DNA of 9,894 nucleotides, from NCBI GenBank assembly GCA_030682755.1, contig JAUXNR010000153.1:1-9894 (forward strand). Reading direction: 5' to 3'. Positions 1-6,764 of this stretch are shown here, in pieces. The stretch comes from Flavobacterium sp. (GTDB lineage Bacteria; Bacteroidota; Bacteroidia; Flavobacteriales; Flavobacteriaceae). Made by a program: the position numbers and the translations under genes. The stretch's first letter is position 1. Each line of letters starts with the position of its first letter. The notes beneath the pieces were generated by a model. It was not told where the DNA came from and did no database searches. It was given only the letters and a program-made list of their open reading frames with translations.

Positions 1-2039
1 ATTTCTATAGTCTTTTTATATGCTTCTACAACTGAATTATTTAAAAATCTTATTCCATAAAAAGCAATAAAAACAATAAAGAGAGTGGAAGATAAACTCA
101 TAAAAATTATTGCATAATTGTCTGAGGATTCAAATTTAATAGTTTCTCTTAGTGAGCTCGTTATTTCATAATTATTTTTAGTTAAAGATATTGAGAGTGA
201 TGTAATGAAAAAAACAATAGAAAATAGTAATAACAAATAAATCCAAGATCTCCATTTAGAAACTTTTTTCTTAATAAATTTTTCTCTCTCGATCTTCTTC
301 AATTTATTTTCAGAATTTATCCTTTTAATTTTTTCTTCATTTAAACTTTTAAGGTTATCAGAATTCTCAGATTTAAGTCTTTCTCTCTCAGAGTCTAAAG
401 ATACTTTATCATTCTTTATTTTTACTTTAGCTTTATCTAAAGAACTTATTTGTTTTTCAAATTTTTCAAATAACTTTTCAAGTTTTTCAATTCTTTGTTT
501 TTCCTCAATCTCTTGTTTAGAAGCTTCATCTTTCAATTTTCTAACGAATTCTTCTTTATCATTATTTGCAAGCGAATTTAAACTTGAAATATCTTTCAAT
601 TGTCTGTTAGATATTCTTGTAGATATTAAAATAATATCCTTGTCTGATATTGTTTCATCACGATACTTTTGAATATTGTCATCCAATTCTTTAATAATAC
701 TTGATTTTGGTAAGGAATCATTTAAAGTGAATGCAACTATTGATGTTAATCCGATATCTATTAAATCATCATTTTCAATTTTATTATTGATACTCGGATT
801 TGATAGCCATAAAATGTTTAACAGTTCATCTGCTCTAATTATTTCATTTTGAAATTCAATTTGATAGTTATCACCAATTTGTTCTGAATTATGAGAAATG
901 GAATTATTTACAAACCAACAATTTACTTTTTCAAATTCTTTAATTCGTTTACCTCTTTTTTCTCTAACGTAATAAATCGCTGTTGCATCGTGTAAAGCTG
1001 AAGTTTTTGAATTTCTCATTTCTTTGAATAATTCATACTCTTTGCTTAATTTAGCTTTATTCCTTATCGGTTCAGTATGAGGGATTATAAATATTCCGTG
1101 TTTTATTATGGTATCCTCAATGTTGTCAACAATTCTCTCAATATCATTTCTATTCAAATTCCTCCTATCACAAGCATTATAAATGTCTTCCGGGTTAATT
1201 TTTTTTCCAAGAAATGTATTTGAAAAGTTCTCAGCTTTTTTGGTAAGTAAAAATTTAATTTCTTCAATTGTATCAGATAATATTGTGAATTTATAACCTA
1301 AATTTTTGCAAACTTCAAGTAATTTATTACAAGTATGAGTGGACTCTGGAGTATTTAAATCCATTAAACTTATGATAAAATTTGTGTCAAATAATAATTC
1401 AACATTATTATTTAATTTTTCAGATTTAAACTCCAGAAAGCTTGTAATTATTGAGCCTAGGTAAATTCTTCTTATAATTTCATATACATTAGGAATTTGT
1501 TTAAAAAAGTCAATAAATCTCGCTTCGACGGTATAATCGAAACCGTTTTTAAATTGATAGTTCGAAATATATTTTGAGATGGAAACTTTGTTTTTTTCTA
1601 TAAACTTAATTACTGAATTCGTTTCATTTAAATCAATATTATTGACTTTTGCAAAATCAATAAATAACTTTTCAATAGTTTCAACATCTCTAATACTTTC
1701 TTGAATTTTATCTTCAAAATCCTCAAAATAGAAATCCTTCAAAATAAAGGAATTATCATTAAACATTTGAAAGTTATTGTCTCCATTTATATTAACATCT
1801 AAAGCAATCTTATGCAAAATTGTTTTGAGAACAGGAATAGGAAAATCAATACTGTATAAATCGTTAGATATTGTTTGTATTTCTAAAATAGATTTACCTT
1901 TAAAAACTCCTTTTTTATTTAATATATGAAGTGATCTTTTTATGAGTGGTACGAAAACATCAATAGGTCCTTTAATTAAGGTTCCAGTATTTCTGATATG
2001 TGCAAGGAGGCTATAGGTTACGGCTCTGTTATCTTTCAT
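1..2039 (-). CDS. Large PIN-domain-like protein with coiled coil and two C-terminal membrane helices (partial, 3' end outside window)
   Basis: An open frame starts at the ATG complementary to 2037-2039 and stays open for 679 codons to the left edge, so its stop lies outside. Residues 1-90 look helical and could be a winged-helix-like domain (inference). A PIN-type nuclease core is suggested by a hydrophobic strand ending in FDTN with D218, acidic E259/E260 in a DTIEEI stretch, and LHDA with D351. The strand CWFVNN (374-379) fits the last PIN strand, where the usual acidic residue is Asn/Ser. Residues about 490-597 are very rich in K, E, D and leucine and look like a coiled coil. Hydrophobic segments at about 599-620 and 642-664 look like two membrane helices. 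The DNA is more AT-rich than neighbouring genes and Arg is mostly AGA, consistent with transferred cargo. Function is not established; an RNase acting at the membrane, possibly in phage defence, is inference. I do not recognise a named family. Confidence 0.8.
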   Translation of the reverse strand, partial: MKDNRAVTYSLLAHIRNTGTLIKGPIDVFVPLIKRSLHILNKKGVFKGKSILEIQTISNDLYSIDFPIPVLKTILHKIALDVNINGDNNFQMFNDNSFILKDFYFEDFEDKIQESIRDVETIEKLFIDFAKVNNIDLNETNSVIKFIEKNKVSISKYISNYQFKNGFDYTVEARFIDFFKQIPNVYEIIRRIYLGSIITSFLEFKSEKLNNNVELLFDTNFIISLMDLNTPESTHTCNKLLEVCKNLGYKFTILSDTIEEIKFLLTKKAENFSNTFLGKKINPEDIYNACDRRNLNRNDIERIVDNIEDTIIKHGIFIIPHTEPIRNKAKLSKEYELFKEMRNSKTSALHDATAIYYVREKRGKRIKEFEKVNCWFVNNSISHNSEQIGDNYQIEFQNEIIRADELLNILWLSNPSINNKIENDDLIDIGLTSIVAFTLNDSLPKSSIIKELDDNIQKYRDETISDKDIILISTRISNRQLKDISSLNSLANNDKEEFVRKLKDEASKQEIEEKQRIEKLEKLFEKFEKQISSLDKAKVKIKNDKVSLDSERERLKSENSDNLKSLNEEKIKRINSENKLKKIEREKFIKKKVSKWRSWIYLLLLFSIVFFITSLSISLTKNNYEITSSLRETIKFESSDNYAIIFMSLSSTLFIVFIAFYGIRFLNNSVVEAYKKTIE

Positions 2040-2108
2040 AATTTTTTATATTTTGCTAAAATACCAAATACAAAAGATTATTAATATAATAAGTTATTAA
2101 CATATTAT

Positions 2109-3455
2109 TCACTTTTTTACACTTTCAACAACATCTTTCATCATCCCATTAAAATCAAAATCCTCATCTTCCGTTAATCCAAAACGAACAATCACCATTT
2201 CTTTACTCGGAATAATAATCACTTTCTGACCTTGAAATCCGCCACAGAAATACATGTCTTTCGGTACATCAGGATATTTTCCACCGGAGTTCAACCAAAA
2301 ATGACCACCATATTCTCCGTTGGAAGTTGGTGTGGGAGTTGCCACATACTTCGCCCAGCTTTTATCAAAAATTTGCTCGCCATTCCAATTGCCTTCGTGC
2401 AAATAAAGTAAGCCAAATTTCGCCCAATCTCTTGTCGTTGCCCAACCATAGGAAGAACCCACAAAATTTCCGGACATATCCGGTTCAATCAACATCGAAT
2501 GCATACCGATTTTATCAATTAACGAAGCATACCAAAAATCCAAATAATCCTGGTGATTTTGAAATTGTCTTCGTAAAATTCCCGACAGCAAATTTGTCGT
2601 TCCGGAGGAATAATTCCAATGCGTATTCGGTTCAAAAGCAGCGGGTTTTTCCAATTGAATTTTCGCCATATCACCCGCTAAAAAAAGCATTTTGGTTACA
2701 TCAGATATTTTCCCATAATCTTCTTCCCATTCCAAACCGGAATTCATTTGAATTAAATTATGTAATGTAATTTTAGAACGTTCATCTTTCGTCCATTCCG
2801 CTAAACCAGCGGGTTTAGTAATATCAATTTTGCCTTGCTTTTGCAAAATTCCAAAATAAGTTGCTGTGATACTTTTTGTCATCGACCAACCTAAAAATTT
2901 AGTGTTTTTAGAAAAACCGTCTTCGTATTTTTCCGCAATGATTTTATCTTTATAAATCACTAAAAGAGCTCGTGTTCGTTTGGTTTTTTCACCTTTTTTG
3001 TCAAATGCATCGGCAACAGCCAAATTGAGTTTTTCGTAATTCACTTCCGAGAAAATTGAATCGTTAGGTTCTAAATTCCCATACGGAAAAGGCAAATTCG
3101 TTTCAATTTTTGTTCGTCTCGGAACCAAATACGGTTTTGTTTCATCAAAATCATCGTTTATCAAAGTAGCTCCCAAACCTTCGCGGTAAATGGCTTTTCG
3201 TTTTTTTAGTCCATAAACGGAAGCTGTTGCAAATTTTGATTCTTTATTCATTTCAATTTTTGCCAATCGAACTAAATCAATGTCATTATCACCTTGTTGA
3301 ATCACTTCTATGGGCCGATTATCAATGAAAATCCCTGAAGCCACACTTTTAGCCGCAAAACCTGAAAGAATATCCAATTTTGGATAGGTGGTAAAACCAA
3401 CAAAGAGTAGAACTACCAAAAGAAGTAAACCGAAATACTTGAGAAACTTTTTCAT
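2109..3455 (-). CDS. Serine hydrolase of the beta-lactamase / 6-aminohexanoate-dimer hydrolase family, membrane-anchored
   Basis: This 448-residue protein begins with KK and a hydrophobic segment (about residues 6-22) that should act as a signal anchor and place the enzyme in the periplasm. The catalytic SxxK motif is SMTK at 191-194 (nucleophile S191, base K194). The second motif is YSS at 282-284, in the place of the class C YxN. The third is in the strand CGGFQGQ (404-410), which replaces KTG. This set is typical of the COG1680 / Pfam Beta-lactamase group that includes class C enzymes, esterases and NylB-like hydrolases, so true beta-lactam resistance should not be assumed. Length fits the family plus an extra N-terminal region of about 130 residues. 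It is transcribed away from sufS across a 157-base gap. No clear terminator follows it, so transcription may run into the PIN-like gene 69 bases downstream. The substrate is unknown. Confidence 0.88.
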   Translation of the reverse strand: MKKFLKYFGLLLLVVLLFVGFTTYPKLDILSGFAAKSVASGIFIDNRPIEVIQQGDNDIDLVRLAKIEMNKESKFATASVYGLKKRKAIYREGLGATLINDDFDETKPYLVPRRTKIETNLPFPYGNLEPNDSIFSEVNYEKLNLAVADAFDKKGEKTKRTRALLVIYKDKIIAEKYEDGFSKNTKFLGWSMTKSITATYFGILQKQGKIDITKPAGLAEWTKDERSKITLHNLIQMNSGLEWEEDYGKISDVTKMLFLAGDMAKIQLEKPAAFEPNTHWNYSSGTTNLLSGILRRQFQNHQDYLDFWYASLIDKIGMHSMLIEPDMSGNFVGSSYGWATTRDWAKFGLLYLHEGNWNGEQIFDKSWAKYVATPTPTSNGEYGGHFWLNSGGKYPDVPKDMYFCGGFQGQKVIIIPSKEMVIVRFGLTEDEDFDFNGMMKDVVESVKK

Positions 3456-3530
3456 TTTAAAATTATTTGTTGCAATTTATAAAAATATACAAAGGAAAAC
3501 AGAAATGATTTTGATAATTAAGACTATCAC

Positions 3531-3556
3531 AATTCATAAAAATTCGTGAATTGGTG
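3531..3556. repeat. Short-word repeat in the divergent hydrolase-sufS gap
   Basis: Three related octamers occur in a row: AATTCATA (3531-3538), then two bases, AATTCGTG (3541-3548) and AATTGGTG (3549-3556). The same stretch also contains a 7-base inverted repeat, CAATTCA (3530-3536) and TGAATTG (3547-3553), with a 10-base loop. It lies just upstream of the putative sufS -7 box. It could be an operator, but it equally fits the short-word intergenic repeats seen in the other gaps of this window. Confidence 0.5.
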
Positions 3557-3578
3557 GCAAATAAGGAATCATTTTTAC

Positions 3579-3586
3579 TACTTTTG
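3579..3586 (+). promoter_or_regulatory. Putative Bacteroidota -7 box for the sufS cassette
   Basis: TACTTTTG matches the Bacteroidota housekeeping consensus TANNTTTG and ends 26 bases before the sufS ATG, giving a short leader. The -33 element is weak: the nearest TTGG (3551-3554) is 24 bases away, longer than the usual 19-20. The box is seen in the sequence; its use is inference. Confidence 0.4.
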
Positions 3587-3612
3587 TATTTAGAATTTTT
3601 CTAAATAAAGAA

Positions 3613-4827
3613 ATGTTAGATATCCAAAAAATCAGAAACGATTTTCCCATATTTTACCAAAAAGTAAATGGAAAACCACTCGTTTATTTCGATAATGCCG
3701 CCACTTCGCAAAAGCCAACTCAAGTTATTGAAGCTGAAGCGAATTATTATAAAGAAATTAACGCCAACATTCACCGTGGAGTTCACACCTTGAGTCAGTT
3801 GGCAACAGATGCTTATGAAGCTTCGCGGATAAAAATTCAACAGCACATTAATGCCAAATTCAGTCACGAAGTGCTTTTTACATCCGGAACAACACACGGA
3901 ATTAATTTGGTAGCCAACGGATTTGCGAGTTTTCTTAAACCAGGGGATGAAGTGATGGTTTCTGCATTAGAACACCACAGTAACATTGTTCCTTGGCAAA
4001 TGCTTTGCGAAAAAACCGGAGCGAAATTGGTTGTAATTCCGATGAATGAAACAGGAGAATTAATTCTTTCAGAATACGAACGATTACTATCAGCTAAAAC
4101 GAAAATTGTAAACGTAAATCATATTTCCAATGCATTGGGAACCATCAATCCGATTAAATTGATGATTGATAAAGCCCACAAAGTTGGTGCAGCGGTTTTA
4201 ATCGATGGAGCACAAGCCACCCCACATTTAAAACCGGATGTTCAAGAATTGGATTGTGATTTTTACGTTTTTTCAGGTCACAAAATCTGCGGACCAACCG
4301 GAACCGGAATTTTATATGGCAAAGAAAATTGGTTAAACAAATTACCACCTTATCAAGGCGGAGGCGAGATGATTGCAACCGTTTCGTTTGAAAAAACAAC
4401 GTATGCCGAATTGCCACATAAATTTGAAGCCGGAACACCCAATATTGCCGGTGGAATTGTGCTCGGAACCGCCATTGATTATCTCAATGAAATTGGTTTT
4501 GACAACATTGCGGCTTATGAGCATGAACTTTTGGATTATGGGACTAAAAGACTTTTAGAAATCGAAGGGTTAAAAATTTACGGCACTTCATCTCAAAAAA
4601 CTTCCGTAATTTCGTTTAATATTGAAGGGATTCATCCGTATGACATTGGTACAATAATTGACAAGTTAGGAATAGCGGTTCGCACCGGACATCATTGTGC
4701 CCAACCGATTATGGATTTTTATAAAATTCCGGGTACGTTAAGAGCGTCATTTGCATTTTATAACACCAAAGAAGAAATAGATATCTTGGTTGAAGCCGTC
4801 AAAACAGCACAAATGATGCTTTCTTAA
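3613..4827 (+). CDS. sufS: SufS group II cysteine desulfurase
   Basis: This PLP enzyme takes the sulfur of cysteine as a persulfide and releases alanine, supplying the SUF Fe-S cluster pathway in the cytosol. The 404-residue length is normal for SufS. Landmarks are the N-terminal VYFDNAATSQKP, the EHHSNIVPW segment with H122 over the cofactor, LIDGAQ with D198 for the pyridine nitrogen, and SGHK with the Schiff-base lysine K224. The family signature RTGHHCAQP carries the persulfide cysteine C362. The short active-site loop and the partner gene sufE downstream place it in group II rather than with IscS or NifS. It is the first plus-strand gene after a divergent gap, and sufB, sufC and sufD are not upstream of it in this window. 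The lipoprotein gene follows after 13 bases, suggesting one transcript. Confidence 0.97.
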   Translation: MLDIQKIRNDFPIFYQKVNGKPLVYFDNAATSQKPTQVIEAEANYYKEINANIHRGVHTLSQLATDAYEASRIKIQQHINAKFSHEVLFTSGTTHGINLVANGFASFLKPGDEVMVSALEHHSNIVPWQMLCEKTGAKLVVIPMNETGELILSEYERLLSAKTKIVNVNHISNALGTINPIKLMIDKAHKVGAAVLIDGAQATPHLKPDVQELDCDFYVFSGHKICGPTGTGILYGKENWLNKLPPYQGGGEMIATVSFEKTTYAELPHKFEAGTPNIAGGIVLGTAIDYLNEIGFDNIAAYEHELLDYGTKRLLEIEGLKIYGTSSQKTSVISFNIEGIHPYDIGTIIDKLGIAVRTGHHCAQPIMDFYKIPGTLRASFAFYNTKEEIDILVEAVKTAQMMLS

Positions 4828-4840
4828 ATAAAAAACATAT

Positions 4841-5275
4841 ATGAAAACACTAACACTTATTTTTCTAACTCTTTTTATGGCGAAGGGATGTAGTCAACAA
4901 CAAAAAGAAGAAATGAAAAACACAAGCATTGAATATCAAGCTATGTCAAGAGGTTATTATTTAAATATAATAGTTAAAGATAAGCTGTTATCGGTTGTAA
5001 ATGAACGGGATGGAAAACCTAAATTTATAAAAATTCCAAATTCGTATTGGCAAGAAATCACAGATTTATATTTAAAAATAGACCCTAAAGATCTTCAAAA
5101 GTTAAAGGCTCCTTCAGAAAACAGATTTGTTGACGCATCTGCAATTGCTAATTTGAGAGTGATCTATGACGGTAAATTATATGAGACAGAAAGTTTTGAT
5201 CACGGTAATCCGCCAAAAGAAATAAGTGAATTAGTAAAAGTAATAATTTCAATAGCAAAAGCTGATAGAGAATGA
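4841..5275 (+). CDS. Small predicted lipoprotein inside the suf cassette
   Basis: This 144-residue protein starts MKTLTLIFLTLF, a short hydrophobic signal, followed by AKGC with C17 as probable lipidated cysteine. The lipobox is imperfect because lysine sits at -2. A glutamine- and lysine-rich linker follows (SQQQKEEMKN), then a compact domain with alternating polar and hydrophobic residues (about 30-140), rich in beta-like segments such as YYLNIIVKDKLLSVV. It starts 13 bases after sufS, and its TGA stop overlaps the ATG of sufE in an ATGA junction, so the two are probably translationally coupled. From memory, similar proteins follow sufS in other Flavobacteria, but no function is known to me. 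A periplasmic or outer-membrane lipoprotein has no obvious part in cytosolic sulfur transfer, so the linkage may reflect co-expression only. Confidence 0.85.
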   Translation: MKTLTLIFLTLFMAKGCSQQQKEEMKNTSIEYQAMSRGYYLNIIVKDKLLSVVNERDGKPKFIKIPNSYWQEITDLYLKIDPKDLQKLKAPSENRFVDASAIANLRVIYDGKLYETESFDHGNPPKEISELVKVIISIAKADRE

Positions 5276-5691
5276 CCATTGAAGAAATACAACATGAAAT
5301 AGTTGATGAATTTTCCATGTTTGATGATTGGATGCAACGATATGAATATATCATTGAGTTAGGAAAAACACTTCCAATCATTGACGAAAAATTCAAAACA
5401 GAAGACAATATTATCAAAGGATGTCAATCAAAAGTTTGGTTGCAGGGAGAAATAGCAAATGATAAAGTTATTTTTACAGCAGATAGTGATGCTATATTAA
5501 CCAAAGGAATTATCGCCATTTTAATCCGCGTTTTTTCTAATCAAAAACCTGCAGCTATTTTAGAAGCCAATACTGATTTTATTGATGAAATTGGTTTGAA
5601 AGAACATTTGTCTCCCACACGAGCAAACGGTTTGGTTTCAATGATAAAACAAATAAAAATGTATGCGTTAGCTTTTGAAGCAAAGAATTAA
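5272..5691 (+). CDS. sufE: SufE sulfur acceptor / cysteine desulfurase activator
   Basis: SufE binds SufS, takes the persulfide sulfur onto its own cysteine and hands it to the SUF scaffold. The 139-residue length is typical. The active cysteine is C51 in IIKGCQSKVWL, the family signature. Further typical blocks are the N-terminal EIVDEFSMFDDWMQRYEYIIELGK, the ADSDAILTKGIIAILIRVFS helix region (about 71-90), and LSPTRANGLVSMIKQIK near the C-terminus. The start overlaps the stop of the lipoprotein gene by four bases (ATGA), which supports both that start and coupled translation. A 67-base gap with an inverted repeat separates it from the DUF59 gene. Confidence 0.96.
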   Translation: MTIEEIQHEIVDEFSMFDDWMQRYEYIIELGKTLPIIDEKFKTEDNIIKGCQSKVWLQGEIANDKVIFTADSDAILTKGIIAILIRVFSNQKPAAILEANTDFIDEIGLKEHLSPTRANGLVSMIKQIKMYALAFEAKN

Positions 5692-5697
5692 TAATGG

Positions 5698-5742
5698 ACC
5701 ATATAAGTCATATAAGATTATGATGAAATGTACTTATATGGT
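5698..5742. repeat. Inverted repeat with tandem 9-mers between sufE and the DUF59 gene
   Basis: ACCATATAAG (5698-5707) is perfectly complementary to CTTATATGGT (5733-5742), and T5708/A5732 extends the stem to 11 pairs around a 24-base loop. The left arm is partly duplicated: CATATAAG occurs at 5700-5707 and again at 5709-5716, so two alternative hairpins are possible with the single right arm. No T-tract follows, so it does not look like an intrinsic terminator. It may be an mRNA processing or stability element, or a copy of a dispersed intergenic repeat. Confidence 0.6.
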
Positions 5743-5758
5743 AAAATAAATAAATACA

Positions 5759-6082
5759 ATGGAAGAATATAAAGACGAAATAAACCTAGGCGAATCAGTT
5801 GTAAAGGTACTAAAAGCCATTTACGATCCTGAAATACCGGTTGATATCTATGAATTGGGATTGATTTATGATGTCATGATTAATGAAGATAACGATGTAA
5901 AAGTTTTAATGACGTTAACTTCACCAAACTGTCCTGTGGCAGAAACATTGCCAAGAGAAGTAGAAGAAAAAATAAAATCACTTGATGCCGTTAAATCCTG
6001 TGAAGTTGAAATTACATTCGATCCGCCTTGGAGTAAAGATTTAATGAGCGAAGAAGCTAAATTAGAACTAGGGATGCTTTAA
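5759..6082 (+). CDS. DUF59/MIP18-family Fe-S assembly protein (SufT-like)
   Basis: This 107-residue single-domain protein belongs to the DUF59 (PaaD/MIP18/SufT) family, whose members help mature or deliver Fe-S clusters. Family marks are the DPEIPVDIYELGLIYDV block (about 23-39), the strand VLMTLTSPNCPVAETLP with conserved C58, and the C-terminal ITFDPPWSKDLMSEEAKLELG block (about 86-105). A second cysteine, C81, precedes that block. It follows sufE by 67 bases on the same strand and is very likely co-transcribed, which fits a role in the SUF pathway. It lacks the longer N-terminal part of the SufT proteins of other phyla, so I leave the symbol empty. Its exact role (cluster carrier or chaperone) is inferred from the family and the neighbours. 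Confidence 0.92.
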   Translation: MEEYKDEINLGESVVKVLKAIYDPEIPVDIYELGLIYDVMINEDNDVKVLMTLTSPNCPVAETLPREVEEKIKSLDAVKSCEVEITFDPPWSKDLMSEEAKLELGML

Positions 6083-6090
6083 AAAAGTTA

Positions 6091-6159
6091 GCAGTTTTCA
6101 GTCGCAGTTTTCAGCAACTCGAATCTGAATACTGCGACTGCAAACTGCGACTGAAGACT
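6091..6159. repeat. Mirrored 13-mer repeats forming an 18-base-pair imperfect hairpin
   Basis: The gap between the DUF59 and DUF2480 genes is almost entirely repeat. Two tandem 13-mers, GCAGTTTTCAGTC (6091-6103) and GCAGTTTTCAGCA (6104-6116), face two others of opposite sense, ACTGCGACTGCAA (6131-6143) and ACTGCGACTGAAG (6144-6156). The arms 6093-6110 and 6142-6159 pair over 18 positions with one G-U at 6096/6156, and 14 of these pairs are continuous (6097-6110 with 6142-6155). The loop is 31 bases. There is no T-tract, so it is probably not a terminator. It may shape the mRNA between two co-transcribed genes. Confidence 0.75.
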
Positions 6160-6165
6160 TAAAAC

Positions 6166-6672
6166 ATGAACGAAATCATCAACAAAGTAGCCAATTCAGC
6201 CCTCGAAATTTTCGATCTGGAAGATTATTATCCTTCCGGAGTTCGGACACAGATTGATATTGCTCAATGGCTCGAAGAAGGATTTTTATTAAAAGAAAAA
6301 AACTTCCGCGAAGCTTTAAAAAACCATGATTGGTCACTATATAAAAACCATTTAGTGGCAATTCATTGTTCTACGGATGCCATTTTGCCGGCTTGGGCAA
6401 CTATCTTAGTTACGGTGCATCTTCAACCGTTTGCAAAAAAGATAATTTTAGGTAAAAAAGAAGAAATTGACACGTTATTATATAGCGAAATCCTTAGTCA
6501 AATAGATTATTCTACATATCAAGGAAAACCAGTCATTCTAAAAGGATGTTCCAAAAAACCGGTTCCAGAATCGGCTTATATTTTCGCTATTCAAAACCTA
6601 CAGAAAGTAGCCAAAAGTATTATGTTTGGTGAAGCTTGCTCGGCTGTACCTTTATTCAAATCTGCTAAATAG
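6166..6672 (+). CDS. DUF2480 family protein
   Basis: This 168-residue protein matches the DUF2480 family as I remember it from Bacteroidota; its biochemical function is unknown. No signal peptide or membrane helix is visible, so it should be cytosolic. Recognisable blocks are DLEDYYPSGVRTQIDIAQWL (about 17-36), VAIHCSTDAILPAWA (64-78), VILKGCSKKPVPESAY (123-138) and FGEACSAVPLFKSAK at the C-terminus. Cysteines C68, C128 and C158 each sit in one of these blocks, which hints at a metal, cluster or redox role (inference). It lies 83 bases after the DUF59 gene on the same strand, behind the mirrored 13-mer hairpin, and is probably part of the suf transcript. The next gene has its own promoter, so this is likely the last gene of the main unit. 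Confidence 0.88.
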   Translation: MNEIINKVANSALEIFDLEDYYPSGVRTQIDIAQWLEEGFLLKEKNFREALKNHDWSLYKNHLVAIHCSTDAILPAWATILVTVHLQPFAKKIILGKKEEIDTLLYSEILSQIDYSTYQGKPVILKGCSKKPVPESAYIFAIQNLQKVAKSIMFGEACSAVPLFKSAK

Positions 6673-6707
6673 GTACTCTTTCAATTGTTTGTTTTCTCAG
6701 AAATAAA

Positions 6708-6738
6708 TTGTTAAACTTTATAACAATTAGTAACTTTG
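6708..6738 (+). promoter_or_regulatory. Bacteroidota-type promoter for the DUF3078 gene
   Basis: TTG at 6708-6710 is followed after exactly 20 bases by TAACTTTG at 6731-6738, a full match to TANNTTTG. The spacing fits the known Bacteroidota housekeeping pattern. It ends 26 bases before the ATG at 6765, giving a short leader. It shows that the DUF3078 gene can be transcribed independently of the suf cassette. Confidence 0.7.
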
Positions 6739-6764
6739 TTCCGCAAAATCTTAAAAATAAAAAG

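Noticed and set aside
2005..2010. Perfect AGGAGG on the plus strand
   Set aside because: It lies inside the minus-strand PIN-like gene, no start codon follows at a suitable distance, and strong Shine-Dalgarno sites are not typical of this phylum.
2040..2108. Promoter for the PIN-like gene
   Set aside because: The gap is AT-rich and contains TATTTTAG-like sequence, but no properly spaced TTG or TTTG partner was found, so I do not call one.
2327..2770. A 147-codon plus-strand open frame opposite the hydrolase gene
   Set aside because: It is antisense to a gene with clear catalytic motifs and has no recognisable domain or promoter.
5698..5742. Intrinsic terminator after sufE
   Set aside because: The stem is AT-rich and no T-run follows. 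The next gene continues the same pathway and strand.
6091..6159. Intrinsic terminator after the DUF59 gene
   Set aside because: The hairpin is strong, but the bases after it are ACTTAAAAC with no T-tract.
6708..6764. A longer DUF3078 reading frame beginning at a TTG codon
   Set aside because: The TTG is the -33 element of a good promoter and the -7 box lies within the extension, so it would not be transcribed. The ATG at 6765 gives a clean signal peptide.
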